DNA from: Janthinobacterium sp. 61
Lineage (GTDB): Bacteria; Pseudomonadota; Gammaproteobacteria; Burkholderiales; Burkholderiaceae_D
Direction of reading: 5' to 3'
Assembly: GCF_002846335.1 (NCBI RefSeq)
Contig: NZ_PJMQ01000001.1
Span: 868,001-932,000, forward strand
Length of the DNA: 64,000 nucleotides
Shown here: positions 16,197 to 24,829 of the stretch, piece after piece
Layout of the letters: each line of letters starts with the position of its first letter
Position numbering within the stretch: the stretch's first letter is position 1
Made by a program: the position numbers and the translations under genes
The notes under the pieces: model-generated
Seen by the model: only the letters and a program-made list of their open reading frames with translations
Told to the model about the DNA's origin: nothing
The model's database searches: none

Positions 16197-16435
16197 GGCG
16201 CGGTACCTGCGGCAAGGAACAGTTTGAGGGGATTGTTGTGCATGCCGTGACGTCTGAAAAGTGAGTAAGGACGGTCCCAATTGTAACGGTTAGTGGTGCC
16301 TTAGGAAATGTTTCCTGGCGGGCGAATGGTGGCGCCTGGCCAGCACTGCAGCGTAAGCCATGAAAAAAATGGCATGAAAACCAGCGGATCTTCACGCCAT
16401 TGCCACCGTCAACTGAGTGGGGGTGCTTTACCTGC
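16197..16435. other. Intergenic gap upstream of the modification island
   Basis: 239 bases with no gene. A weak inverted repeat GCCAT / ATGGC with an A7 loop lies at 16357-16373 past the ETF-QO stop; no convincing promoter for wbqC could be picked out. Confidence 0.4.
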
Positions 16436-18112
16436 TTACATATTCGGATAATTCGGCCCGCCACCACCCTCCGGCGTCACCCACACGATGTTCTGCGTCG
16501 GGTCCTTGATGTCGCAGGTCTTGCAGTGCACGCAGTTCTGCGCATTGATCTGCAGGCGTTCGGCGCCGTCATCATTCTTCACGAATTCGTACACGCCGGC
16601 GGGACAGTAACGCGCTTCCGGGCCCGCATACGTGGTCAGGTTGACGTCGACGGGGACGCTGGCGTTCTTCAAGGTCAGGTGGATGGGCTGGTCTTCCGCG
16701 TGGTTCGTGTTCGAGATGAAGACGGAGGACATCTTGTCGAAAGTCAGCTTGCCATCCGGTTTCGGATACACGATCTTTTTCGACTGGGCCGCAGGCTTCA
16801 GGCATTCGTGGTCGCCATGCGAATGGTGCAGGGTCCACGGCGCCTTGCCACGGAAGAGGATCTGGTCGATGCCCGTCATCAGGCTGCCCAGGTACAGGCC
16901 TTTCGACAGCCATGGCTTGACGTTGCGCGCCACGTGCAGTTCTTCATGCAGCCACGACTGTTCAAAAGCAACAGGGTAGCTGGCCAGTTCGTCGTGCTGG
17001 CGTTGTTCGCCCAGCGCGCCGAAGGCCGCTTCCGCCGCCAGCATGCCGCTCTTGATGGCTGCGTGGCTGCCCTTGATGCGGCTCATGTTCAAAAAGCCCG
17101 CATCGCAGCCGATCAGCGCGCCGCCGGCAAACACCAGTTTCGGCAGCGATTGCAGGCCGCCGGCCGTGATGGCGCGCGCGCCGTACGAGATGCGCTTGCC
17201 GCCTTCGAAGAACTTGCGGATTTCCGGATGTGTTTTATAACGCTGGAATTCCTCGTACGGCGACAGATACGGGTTTTCGTAGGCCAGGCCCACCACATAG
17301 CCGACCATGACCTGGTTGTTTTCCAGGTGGTACAGGAAGGAGCCGCCATAGGTTTTGGCGTCCAGCGGCCAGCCCGTCGAGTGGATCACCAGGCCCGGCT
17401 TGTGCTGCGCCGGGTCGATTTCCCACAATTCCTTGATGCCGATACCGTAAGATTGGGGATCCTTGCCGGCGTTCAAATCATACTTGGCCATCAGCTGCTT
17501 GCCCAGGTGGCCGCGCGCGCCTTCGGCGAACAAGGTGTACTTGGCGTGCAATTCCATGCCCAGCTGGAAGTCGGGACCGGGTTCACCGTCGCGCTTGACA
17601 CCCATGTTGCCAGTTGCCACGCCCTTGACGGAGCCGTCGTCGTTGTAAAGGATTTCCGCGGCAGGGAAGCCCGGGAAGATTTCCACGCCCAGGTTTTCCG
17701 CCTGCTGGCCCATCCAGCGCACCACATTGCCCAGCGAGACAATGTAGTTGCCGTGGTTTTCAAAGCATGCTGGCACGGCGAAGTTCGGTGTCTTGTACGC
17801 TTTGGTTTCCGTCAGGAACAGGATGCGGTCTTCCGTCACTGCCGTGTTCAGGGGCGCGCCCAGTTCTTTCCAGTTCGGAATCAGTTCGGTCAGCGCTTTC
17901 GGGTCCATGATGGCGCCGGACAGGATGTGAGCGCCCAGTTCGCCGCCTTTTTCCAGCACGCAGACGGACACTTCCTGGCTCTTTTCAGCGGCCAGCTGCT
18001 TCAGGCGGATTGCCGCCGCCAAGCCTGCGGGGCCACCGCCGACGATCACCACGTCATACTCCATGGTTTCGCGCGGTCCGTACTGTTCAACTAAGTTATT
18101 AGGCTGTGTCAT
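16436..18112 (-). CDS. Electron transfer flavoprotein-ubiquinone oxidoreductase
   Basis: 558 residues, full length. The N-terminal FAD motif is VVIVGGGPAGLAAAIRLKQL, and VCVLEKGGELGAHILSGAI follows as in all ETF-QO. The C-terminal 4Fe-4S cluster ligands are visible as Cys503 (CPAGVYEF) and Cys527, Cys530, Cys533 (NCVHCKTCDIKDP). The enzyme is a monotopic inner-membrane protein passing electrons from ETF, reduced by acyl-CoA dehydrogenases, to ubiquinone. The product ends PNYPNM. Encoded divergently from the SDR gene. Confidence 0.97.
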   Translation of the reverse strand: MTQPNNLVEQYGPRETMEYDVVIVGGGPAGLAAAIRLKQLAAEKSQEVSVCVLEKGGELGAHILSGAIMDPKALTELIPNWKELGAPLNTAVTEDRILFLTETKAYKTPNFAVPACFENHGNYIVSLGNVVRWMGQQAENLGVEIFPGFPAAEILYNDDGSVKGVATGNMGVKRDGEPGPDFQLGMELHAKYTLFAEGARGHLGKQLMAKYDLNAGKDPQSYGIGIKELWEIDPAQHKPGLVIHSTGWPLDAKTYGGSFLYHLENNQVMVGYVVGLAYENPYLSPYEEFQRYKTHPEIRKFFEGGKRISYGARAITAGGLQSLPKLVFAGGALIGCDAGFLNMSRIKGSHAAIKSGMLAAEAAFGALGEQRQHDELASYPVAFEQSWLHEELHVARNVKPWLSKGLYLGSLMTGIDQILFRGKAPWTLHHSHGDHECLKPAAQSKKIVYPKPDGKLTFDKMSSVFISNTNHAEDQPIHLTLKNASVPVDVNLTTYAGPEARYCPAGVYEFVKNDDGAERLQINAQNCVHCKTCDIKDPTQNIVWVTPEGGGGPNYPNM

Positions 18113-18363
18113 GGTCTCGATTGTTAGTCACTAAATGGGTGGGTGAGGAATCTTCGGATAAATTTAAGCACGAGTGTGCTTGTTTTTGGCGAGGATTGCA
18201 ACTTTGGCGCCATTTTGCGTGACATTGCCCCTCGCCGCAATCTAAATCCGGCCATTTTGTGTAATGATGGCGTTTACCTTTGCTCAAGTGCGACGCAGGG
18301 TATTTTGCCCCTGTGCCAGTGGCACGGTGTAAAGTGTTATCTAAAATAAAACAGGAGTAGCTC
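18113..18363. promoter_or_regulatory. Divergent promoter region between ETF-QO and SDR genes
   Basis: 251 AT-richer bases serving two divergent genes. The perfect palindrome TGCCAGTGGCA lies near 18312-18322, about 45 bases ahead of the SDR start, and could be an operator; no regulator is identified. Confidence 0.4.
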
Positions 18364-19140
18364 GTGGGCATAGAAGTTAATTTCGAGGGCAAGATTGCCC
18401 TGATTACCGGCGCATCGAGCGGCCTCGGCGCGCGTTTTGCGAAAGTACTGGCCCAGGCTGGCGCACAGGTCGTGCTGGCCTCGCGCCGCACCGAGCGCCT
18501 GAAGGAGCTGCGCGCCGAAATCGAAGCCGATGGCGGCGCCGCGCACGTCGTTTCGCTCGACGTGACCGACTTTGCCAGCATCAAGTCCGCCATTGCGCAT
18601 GCGGAAACGGAAGCTGGCCCGATCGATATACTCGTCAACAATTCCGGTGTCTCTACCACGCAACGCCTGGTCGATGTCACGCCCGAAGATTATTCGTTCG
18701 TGATGGACACCAACCTGCGCGGTTCCTTCTTCGTGGCCCAGCAGACGGCCAAGCGCATGATCGCGCGCGCCAAGGGAGACCCGAAGAAACAGCACCGCAT
18801 CATCAATATCGCCTCGATGGCGGGCTTGCAAGTGCTGCCGCAGATCGGCGTGTATTGCATGAGCAAGGCGGGCATGGTGCACATGACGCGTGCCATGGCC
18901 GTGGAGTGGGGCAAATACGGCATCAACACCAACGCCATCTGTCCCGGCTACATCTCGACCGAGATCAACGAAGATTATTTCGCCACCGAGCAGGGCAAGA
19001 AGCTGATCGAAATGCTGCCCAATAAACGTCCGGGGAAACCGGAAGACCTCGATGGCCTGCTGTTGTTGCTGGCGGGCGAGGATTCGCACTTCATCAATGG
19101 CGCGATTATCTCGGCCGATGGCGGCATGAGCACCTTTTAA
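18364..19140 (+). CDS. Short-chain dehydrogenase/reductase
   Basis: 258 residues with a GTG start supported by AGGAG seven bases upstream. Cofactor motif TGASSGLG at residues 15-22, NNSG at 92-95, and catalytic Ser151, Tyr164 and Lys168 (YCMSK) are all present, so it is an active classical SDR. The Arg-Arg pair after strand 2 (ASRRTERL) favours NADPH. Its place beside ETF-QO suggests a role in fatty-acid or short-chain hydroxyacyl metabolism, but the substrate is open. Confidence 0.92.
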   Translation: MGIEVNFEGKIALITGASSGLGARFAKVLAQAGAQVVLASRRTERLKELRAEIEADGGAAHVVSLDVTDFASIKSAIAHAETEAGPIDILVNNSGVSTTQRLVDVTPEDYSFVMDTNLRGSFFVAQQTAKRMIARAKGDPKKQHRIINIASMAGLQVLPQIGVYCMSKAGMVHMTRAMAVEWGKYGINTNAICPGYISTEINEDYFATEQGKKLIEMLPNKRPGKPEDLDGLLLLLAGEDSHFINGAIISADGGMSTF

Positions 19141-19157
19141 TCCATGTAGAGTAACAG

Positions 19158-19185
19158 GCAGCTGCAGCGTCAGCGCTGCAGCTGC
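19158..19185. terminator. Strong hairpin between convergent SDR and PAS-LuxR genes
   Basis: A 12-bp perfect stem GCAGCTGCAGCG / CGCTGCAGCTGC with a 4-base loop overlaps the PAS-LuxR stop. There is no T-run, so it may act by structure rather than as a classic terminator. Confidence 0.6.
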
Positions 19186-19736
19186 AGTCCCACCAGCTTG
19201 TGCACCAGCTCGGATGACGTGGCGGCCGCGAACTTGCGCATCAGCTTGGCGCGGTGCATTTCCACCGTGCGGGGGCTGAGGTCGATCTGGCGGGCGATGA
19301 CCTTGCTGGTTTTGCCTTCCACCAGCAGGGCGGCGATTTCGCGCTCGCGCGGGGTCAGCTCCGCCGTCACGGGGCGTTTCTCGCTGACATCCTCGAACGT
19401 CCAGATGCCGGCCCCCAGTGGCTGGCCCGGCAGCATGGCGTGGCCCGTCACATGGCACCAGAACAATTCTCCATTGCTGCGGCGCATGATGCGCTCGTCC
19501 GAATAGCGTCCCCTGGTGTTCATGATGGGGATGATGCGGTCACCCGTGCGCAGGAATTCGTCGTGCGTGGGGTAGAGTACTTCGAAGGACTGGTTGTCGA
19601 GCTGGGCGCGTGCATAGCCGAACATGGCCGCCAGTGCCTCGTTGCAACTGCGCATGATGCGGTTTTCCGACATGCACATGCCCACGGGCGCGTGCAGGAA
19701 GATGCTTTCATAATCGATGGCTGACGCGGCGTTCAT
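19170..19736 (-). CDS. PAS-LuxR transcriptional regulator
   Basis: 188 residues. A PAS domain spans about residues 10-120 (IFLHAPVGMCMSENRIMRSCNEALAAMFGYAR, and the C-terminal strand GELFWCHVTGHAM), and a GerE-type helix-turn-helix covers about 125-185 (ELTPREREIAALLVEGKTSKVIARQIDLSPRTVEMHRAKLMRKF). There is no receiver domain, so sensing is through PAS. Similar proteins sit beside and control CoA-transferase genes in betaproteobacteria; it is divergent from scoAB here, with 147 bases between, which makes scoAB the likely target. Confidence 0.88.
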   Translation of the reverse strand: MNAASAIDYESIFLHAPVGMCMSENRIMRSCNEALAAMFGYARAQLDNQSFEVLYPTHDEFLRTGDRIIPIMNTRGRYSDERIMRRSNGELFWCHVTGHAMLPGQPLGAGIWTFEDVSEKRPVTAELTPREREIAALLVEGKTSKVIARQIDLSPRTVEMHRAKLMRKFAAATSSELVHKLVGLQLQR

Positions 19737-19834
19737 CTGATACGTATCACTCTCACAGGGGGATGGCTGGCACGGCGCCGGTAGTTCTACGGTATTGTAC
19801 TTTCCACTCGCGTATTTTATGCTGAGTCGCTGCC

Positions 19835-19849
19835 TGAGTCATGGACTCA
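19835..19849. promoter_or_regulatory. Palindrome in the scoAB / PAS-LuxR divergent region
   Basis: TGAGTC-ATG-GACTCA, a perfect 6-3-6 inverted repeat 35 bases ahead of the scoA ATG; a third half-site TGAGTC lies at about 19823. Plausible operator for the divergent regulator. Confidence 0.5.
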
Positions 19850-19883
19850 AGACCAAAGCTTAACAAAAGATAGAGGGACACCC

Positions 19884-20585
19884 ATGAATAAAGTTTATCC
19901 TGACGCCGCCTCGGCGCTGGCCGGTATCGTCCAAGATGGCCAGACCATCGCCGTTGGCGGCTTTGGCCTGTGCGGCATTCCCGAAGCTCTGATCGCTGCC
20001 TTGCGCGACTCGGGCGTGACGGGCCTGACGGCCATTTCCAACAATGCCGGCGTGGACGGCTTCGGCCTGGGCCAGCTGCTTACCACGCGCCAGATCAAGA
20101 AAATGATCGCCTCCTACGTGGGCGAAAACAAGGAGTTCGCCCGCCAGTACCTGGCCGGCGAACTGGAACTGGAATTCACGCCGCAAGGCACACTGGCCGA
20201 GAAACTGCGCGCCGGCGGCGCAGGCATTCCCGCCTTCTTCACCAAGACGGGGGTGGGCACCATCGTTGCCGACGGCAAGGAGCTGCGTGAGTTCGACGGC
20301 GAACAATACGTGATGGAACGCAGCCTGGTGGCCGATGTGTCGCTGGTGAAAGCCTACATGGCCGACCGCGCCGGTAATTTGGTTTACCGCAAGACGGCGC
20401 GCAATTTCAACCCGAACGTGGCCATGGCGGGCAAGATTACCATCGTCGAAGTGGAAAAACTGGTGGAAGTGGGCGAGATCGACCCGGACCAGGTGCACAC
20501 GCCGAGCATCTTCGTGCACCGCATCGTGGTCAACGCGAACCCGGAAAAACGCATCGAGCAGCGCACGGTGCGCACCGAAGCATAA
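19884..20585 (+). CDS. scoA: 3-oxoacid CoA-transferase subunit A
   Basis: 233 residues. The glycine-rich [13 protein letters not shown] loop (residues 25-37), the [14 protein letters not shown] stretch and the [25 protein letters not shown] segment identify the alpha subunit of succinyl-CoA:3-ketoacid CoA transferase, which activates acetoacetate using succinyl-CoA. GAGGG lies ahead of the ATG. The gene is 20 bases from scoB, and the two form the heterodimeric enzyme. Confidence 0.95.
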   Translation: MNKVYPDAASALAGIVQDGQTIAVGGFGLCGIPEALIAALRDSGVTGLTAISNNAGVDGFGLGQLLTTRQIKKMIASYVGENKEFARQYLAGELELEFTPQGTLAEKLRAGGAGIPAFFTKTGVGTIVADGKELREFDGEQYVMERSLVADVSLVKAYMADRAGNLVYRKTARNFNPNVAMAGKITIVEVEKLVEVGEIDPDQVHTPSIFVHRIVVNANPEKRIEQRTVRTEA

Positions 20586-20605
20586 AAAAGAATACGGAGA
20601 TTAAT

Positions 20606-21256
<651 letters not shown>

Positions 21257-21280
21257 ACGGCTCGTTGCAGGCAATAACAG

Positions 21281-21308
21281 GGCGGACAGCGATGTCCGCC
21301 TTTTTTTA
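21281..21308 (+). terminator. Terminator of scoAB
   Basis: Stem GGCGGACA / TGTCCGCC followed by TTTTTTTAT; the T-run reaches the end of the convergent doxX gene. Confidence 0.9.
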
Positions 21309-21716
21309 TGCGTCCGCCTTGCCGCGCAAGCCGTCCAGGCTGTAGGCGCCGGCGCCCGCAACTGCAAAGTACAGGAAGGTGAAGCAGTACATCACGGCCA
21401 TCTCGCCGCCGTTCAGGATGGGCAGAAAGCCGGCAGGTGCATGTGCCATGAAGTAGGCGGCCGCCATCTGGCCCGACAGGATGAAGGCGACGGGGCGCGT
21501 GAACAGGCCCACCAGCAGCAAGCTGCCGCCCACCAGTTCGATGACGCCGGCCGCGCCCATCAAGGACAACAGTTGCAGGCCGTCGAACATGGCCACGTGC
21601 GGTGCGCCGAACAGCTTGGCAGTGCCGTGCTGCAGGAAGAGAAAACCGAGGATGATGCGCAGCAGGCCAAGCAGGCGTGGGTTCCAGGTGGCGTAGAAGG
21701 CGGGCGTGAGGGACAT
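21306..21716 (-). CDS. DoxX family membrane protein
   Basis: 136 residues from the ATG at 21716, preferred over the ATG at 21728 because GGAG lies six bases ahead of it. Four hydrophobic segments (LLGLLRIILGFLFLQHG, GAAGVIELVGGSLLLVG, VAFILSGQMAAAYFM, AVMYCFTFLYFAVAGAGAYS) match the DoxX/DUF417 layout. Such proteins sit in the inner membrane and have been tied to thiol or redox stress; the specific task here is unknown. Confidence 0.88.
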   Translation of the reverse strand: MSLTPAFYATWNPRLLGLLRIILGFLFLQHGTAKLFGAPHVAMFDGLQLLSLMGAAGVIELVGGSLLLVGLFTRPVAFILSGQMAAAYFMAHAPAGFLPILNGGEMAVMYCFTFLYFAVAGAGAYSLDGLRGKADA

Positions 21717-21901
21717 GACGTACTCCATTCAAAAAGGTGGATGGTTCTGTGTCAGGCTTGTATTAACGCAATGTCATTATGCGCGAGCCTGGCGGCGAAC
21801 AGGTGACAGCACTGTAATGGTTTTTGATTCATTGATCATTATGGTAAATATTGATGCATGATTTACTGTGTGTTGATGATGCGATAAAGTGCGCGCGCAT
21901 G

Positions 21902-21934
21902 AAAAAAGCCCCGCAGATCGCTCTGCGGGGCTCC
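21902..21934 (-). terminator. Terminator of dctA
   Basis: Stem AGCCCCGCAGA / TCTGCGGGGCT, then TTTTTTC on the minus strand. Confidence 0.92.
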
Positions 21935-21950
21935 TAGTGGAGAGGTCAGC

Positions 21951-23252
21951 TTACTTGACGATATTCACGGCTGGTGCAATGTAGGCATCGTCGGTCGGGT
22001 GGGTGGGATGAGCCAGCTCGCTGTGCAGCTTGTCCATGTCCAGTTCTTTTTCCCATTTCGACACGACGATGGTGGCCACGCCGTTGCCGACGAAGTTGGT
22101 CAGCGCGCGGCATTCGCTCATGAAGCGGTCGATGCCCAGGATCAGCGCCATGCCGGCCACGGGAATCGTCGGCACCACGGCCAGGGTGGCGGCCAGGGTA
22201 ATGAAGCCGGCGCCGGTGATGCCTGAGGCGCCTTTCGAGGTCAGCATCGCCACGCCCAGGATGGTCAGTTCCTGCCAGATGGTCAGTTCCGTGTTGGTCG
22301 CTTGCGCCACGAACAGGGCGGCCATGGTCATGTAGATGTTGGTGCCGTCCAGGTTGAACGAGTAGCCGGTGGGCACGACCAGGCCGACCACCGGTTTCGA
22401 GCAGCCCAGGCGCTCGAGTTTTTTCATCAGCGCCGGCAGGGCCGATTCCGACGAGCTCGTACCCAGCACGATCAGCAGTTCTTCCTTGATGTACAACAAG
22501 AAGCGACCGATGGAAAAGCCCGTGTACTTGGCGATCAGTCCCAGCACGACGAAGACGAACAGGAAGCAGGTCAGGTAGAACGAACCCATCAGTTTAGCCA
22601 GCGGGATCAGCGAAGCCAGGCCGTATTTGCCGATGGTGAAGGCCATCGCGCCGAACGCACCGATGGGAGCGACTTTCATGATGATGTTGACCATGCCGAA
22701 GATGGCATGCGACAGTTCATCGATCAGCTTGGTGACCGGACGGCCGCGCTCGCCCAGCAGGGACAGCGAGAAGCCGAACAGGATGGCGATCAAGAGCACT
22801 TGCAGGATGTCGCCCTTGGCGAAGGCATCGACGAAGGTCTTCGGGATGATATTCATCAGGAAGTCGACGGTGGTCAAGCCTTCGGCGTGCGTATATTGCG
22901 CGATCGACTTGGCATCCAGGTGAGCCGGGTCGGCGTTGAAGCCGGCGCCCGGTTTCAGGATATTGGCAACCAGCAAGCCGATGGCCAGCGCAAAAGTGGA
23001 GACCACTTCGAAGTACAGCAGTGCCTTGCCGCCCACTCTGCCGATCTTCTTGACGTCCTGCATGCCGGCAATGCCGGAGACCACGGTACAGAAGATCACC
23101 GGGGCGATGATCATCTTGATCAGTTTGATAAAGCCGTCACCCAGCGGTTTCATGTCGACGGCGTTCGATGGGTAGAACACCCCCAGCAGCACGCCAGCCA
23201 CGATGGCGAACAGGACCTGTACATACAGGATTTTATAGAATGGTTTTTTCAC
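21951..23252 (-). CDS. dctA: C4-dicarboxylate:cation symporter DctA
   Basis: 433 residues from a GTG at 23252 with GAGGAG eight bases upstream; the ATG at 23336 would add 28 unlike residues. N-terminal [23 protein letters not shown] is typical of DctA. The serine-rich re-entrant loop ([21 protein letters not shown]), [25 protein letters not shown], and [17 protein letters not shown] plus [20 protein letters not shown] are the substrate and cation binding motifs of the glutamate/aspartate transporter fold. Takes up succinate, malate and fumarate. No sigma-54 box was found upstream. Confidence 0.96.
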   Translation of the reverse strand: MKKPFYKILYVQVLFAIVAGVLLGVFYPSNAVDMKPLGDGFIKLIKMIIAPVIFCTVVSGIAGMQDVKKIGRVGGKALLYFEVVSTFALAIGLLVANILKPGAGFNADPAHLDAKSIAQYTHAEGLTTVDFLMNIIPKTFVDAFAKGDILQVLLIAILFGFSLSLLGERGRPVTKLIDELSHAIFGMVNIIMKVAPIGAFGAMAFTIGKYGLASLIPLAKLMGSFYLTCFLFVFVVLGLIAKYTGFSIGRFLLYIKEELLIVLGTSSSESALPALMKKLERLGCSKPVVGLVVPTGYSFNLDGTNIYMTMAALFVAQATNTELTIWQELTILGVAMLTSKGASGITGAGFITLAATLAVVPTIPVAGMALILGIDRFMSECRALTNFVGNGVATIVVSKWEKELDMDKLHSELAHPTHPTDDAYIAPAVNIVK

Positions 23253-23503
23253 GAGTGGTCTCCTCTTGCGGGTTGATGCTGCGATCATCCGCCCATTGCC
23301 AGGCTGGCTCAATTGTGGATAACCGCAGATATGCATTTTCGCTATATCGGGTATTGCTTCATGGCTGGCGTGCTGCGGCGCAGCATTTCAGGCGCGCGCT
23401 TGGAGCATTGCCCGCGCTGCGCTACACTGCCGTAGCGTCGCGCGCGGGATACTCCATGGCAGGCAGGAAGCGGTGCTCTTTTTATATCGAATAAGGAAAT
23501 CGC

Positions 23504-24385
23504 ATGATCGAAGCCAGTATCAAGTCAGTGCAATGCATCTCGCCGGCGGGCTTGCACAGCATGTCGTATAAAGAGTGGGGCGCGCCCGATAATCCGAACG
23601 TGCTCGTCTGCGCCCATGGCGTGACGCGCGTGGCGGACGACTTCGATAGCCTGGCGCGCGCCATGGCCAGCGATTACCGCGTGATCTGCCCCGATGTGGT
23701 GGGACGAGGACGCTCGGGCTGGCTGGCCAACCCGCAGTTTTACCGCGTACCGCAATATGTGAGCGACATGGTGACCTTGCTGGCGCGCGTGCTGGCCAAT
23801 GGCGAGCGCCAGACGGTGGACTGGTTCGGTACTTCGATGGGCGGCTTGATCGGCCTGGGTCTTGCATCGTTGCCGGACAGCCCGATCAGCAAGCTGGTGC
23901 TGAACGATATCGGCCCGACCCTGGCGCCGGAAGCCTTGCAGCGCATCGGCGACTACATCGGCCAGGATCTGCGTTTCGAGACGTTCGAGCAGGGTGCCAG
24001 GTTTGTGCGCGATGTGTCCGCCAGCTTCGGCCCGCACACGGACGCGGAATGGCATAAACTGGCCGTGGATGTGTTGCGCCAGGATAAGGATGGCCATTGG
24101 CGCCGTCACTATGACATGGGACTGGCCATGCCGTTCCGCTCGGCCACACCGGAATCGGCAGCCAGTGACGAAGCCATGCTGTGGGCCGCGTATGATGCCG
24201 TGCGCTGTCCCACCTTGCTGGTGCGCGGTTCGGAATCCGATTTGCTGTCGCACGCGACGGCGCAAAGTATGCTGGGCCGTGGTCCGAAGGCGGAGCTGGT
24301 GGAAATTGCCGGCGTGGGCCATGCGCCCACTTTTGTCCATGACGACCAGATCGCCATCGCGCGCAAGTTTCTGCTGGGCAAGTAA
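23504..24385 (+). CDS. Alpha/beta hydrolase
   Basis: 293 residues; AAGGA stands ahead of the ATG. The nucleophile elbow is GTSMGG (Ser near residue 111), the oxyanion region is VLVCAHGVTRVADDFD, DVVGRGRSGW matches the cap-proximal strand, and the catalytic His is in GVGHAPTF near the C-terminus, with the acid in VRGSESDLL. The family covers esterases, dehalogenases and C-C hydrolases, so the substrate is open. Followed closely by the RidA-like gene. Confidence 0.9.
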   Translation: MIEASIKSVQCISPAGLHSMSYKEWGAPDNPNVLVCAHGVTRVADDFDSLARAMASDYRVICPDVVGRGRSGWLANPQFYRVPQYVSDMVTLLARVLANGERQTVDWFGTSMGGLIGLGLASLPDSPISKLVLNDIGPTLAPEALQRIGDYIGQDLRFETFEQGARFVRDVSASFGPHTDAEWHKLAVDVLRQDKDGHWRRHYDMGLAMPFRSATPESAASDEAMLWAAYDAVRCPTLLVRGSESDLLSHATAQSMLGRGPKAELVEIAGVGHAPTFVHDDQIAIARKFLLGK

Positions 24386-24438
24386 GTAGTGGTAAGAGAT
24401 AACGCTGTACAGATTTTGAAACAACCGAAAGAAGAAGC

Positions 24439-24789
24439 ATGGAAATTACACGACTGCACGTAGGCAAACGCCTCTCCGAAGTAGCGATACACAACAACAC
24501 CATCTACCTGGCTGGGCAGATTGCCGAAGACACGACGCAAGACATCGTCGGCCAGACGCGCGAAGTGCTCGGTCACGTCGACCGCCTGCTGATGGAAGCG
24601 GGCAGCGACAAGACCTGCATCCTGTCGTGCCAGATCTATATCGCCGACATGAAAGACTTCCCCGGCATGAATGAAGTGTGGGATGACTGGGTCGCGTCCG
24701 GCCACACGCCGCCGCGCGCCACGGTGGAGGCGAAGCTGGCCAATCCGGCATGCCTGGTTGAAATCGTCATCATCGCTGCAGAGCGCTAG
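24439..24789 (+). CDS. RidA/YjgF-family protein
   Basis: 116 residues. The family signature is visible in IYLAGQIAEDTTQDIVGQTREVL and in ATVEAKLANPACLVEIVIIAA; the Arg of PPRAT binds the carboxylate of reactive enamine or imine substrates that the family hydrolyses. The N-terminus starts late compared with RidA, and the Cys of the CPTSGQ-type core is absent. It lies 53 bases after the hydrolase and 40 before relA, so it may be cotranscribed with either. Confidence 0.88.
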   Translation: MEITRLHVGKRLSEVAIHNNTIYLAGQIAEDTTQDIVGQTREVLGHVDRLLMEAGSDKTCILSCQIYIADMKDFPGMNEVWDDWVASGHTPPRATVEAKLANPACLVEIVIIAAER

Positions 24790-24829
24790 GTTATTAAGTT
24801 ATTTAGTTTTTAAGTTTATAAGGCATTAC

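Noticed and set aside
16354..16376. Terminator after ETF-QO.
   Set aside because: Stem is only five bases around a seven-base loop, so it was listed only within the intergenic note.
18337..19458. A 373-codon minus-strand frame opposite the SDR and PAS-LuxR genes.
   Set aside because: Antisense shadow covering two good genes on different strands and without family features.
22302..23276. Long plus-strand frame opposite dctA.
   Set aside because: His/Gln-rich antisense frame; dctA is full length with GTG start.
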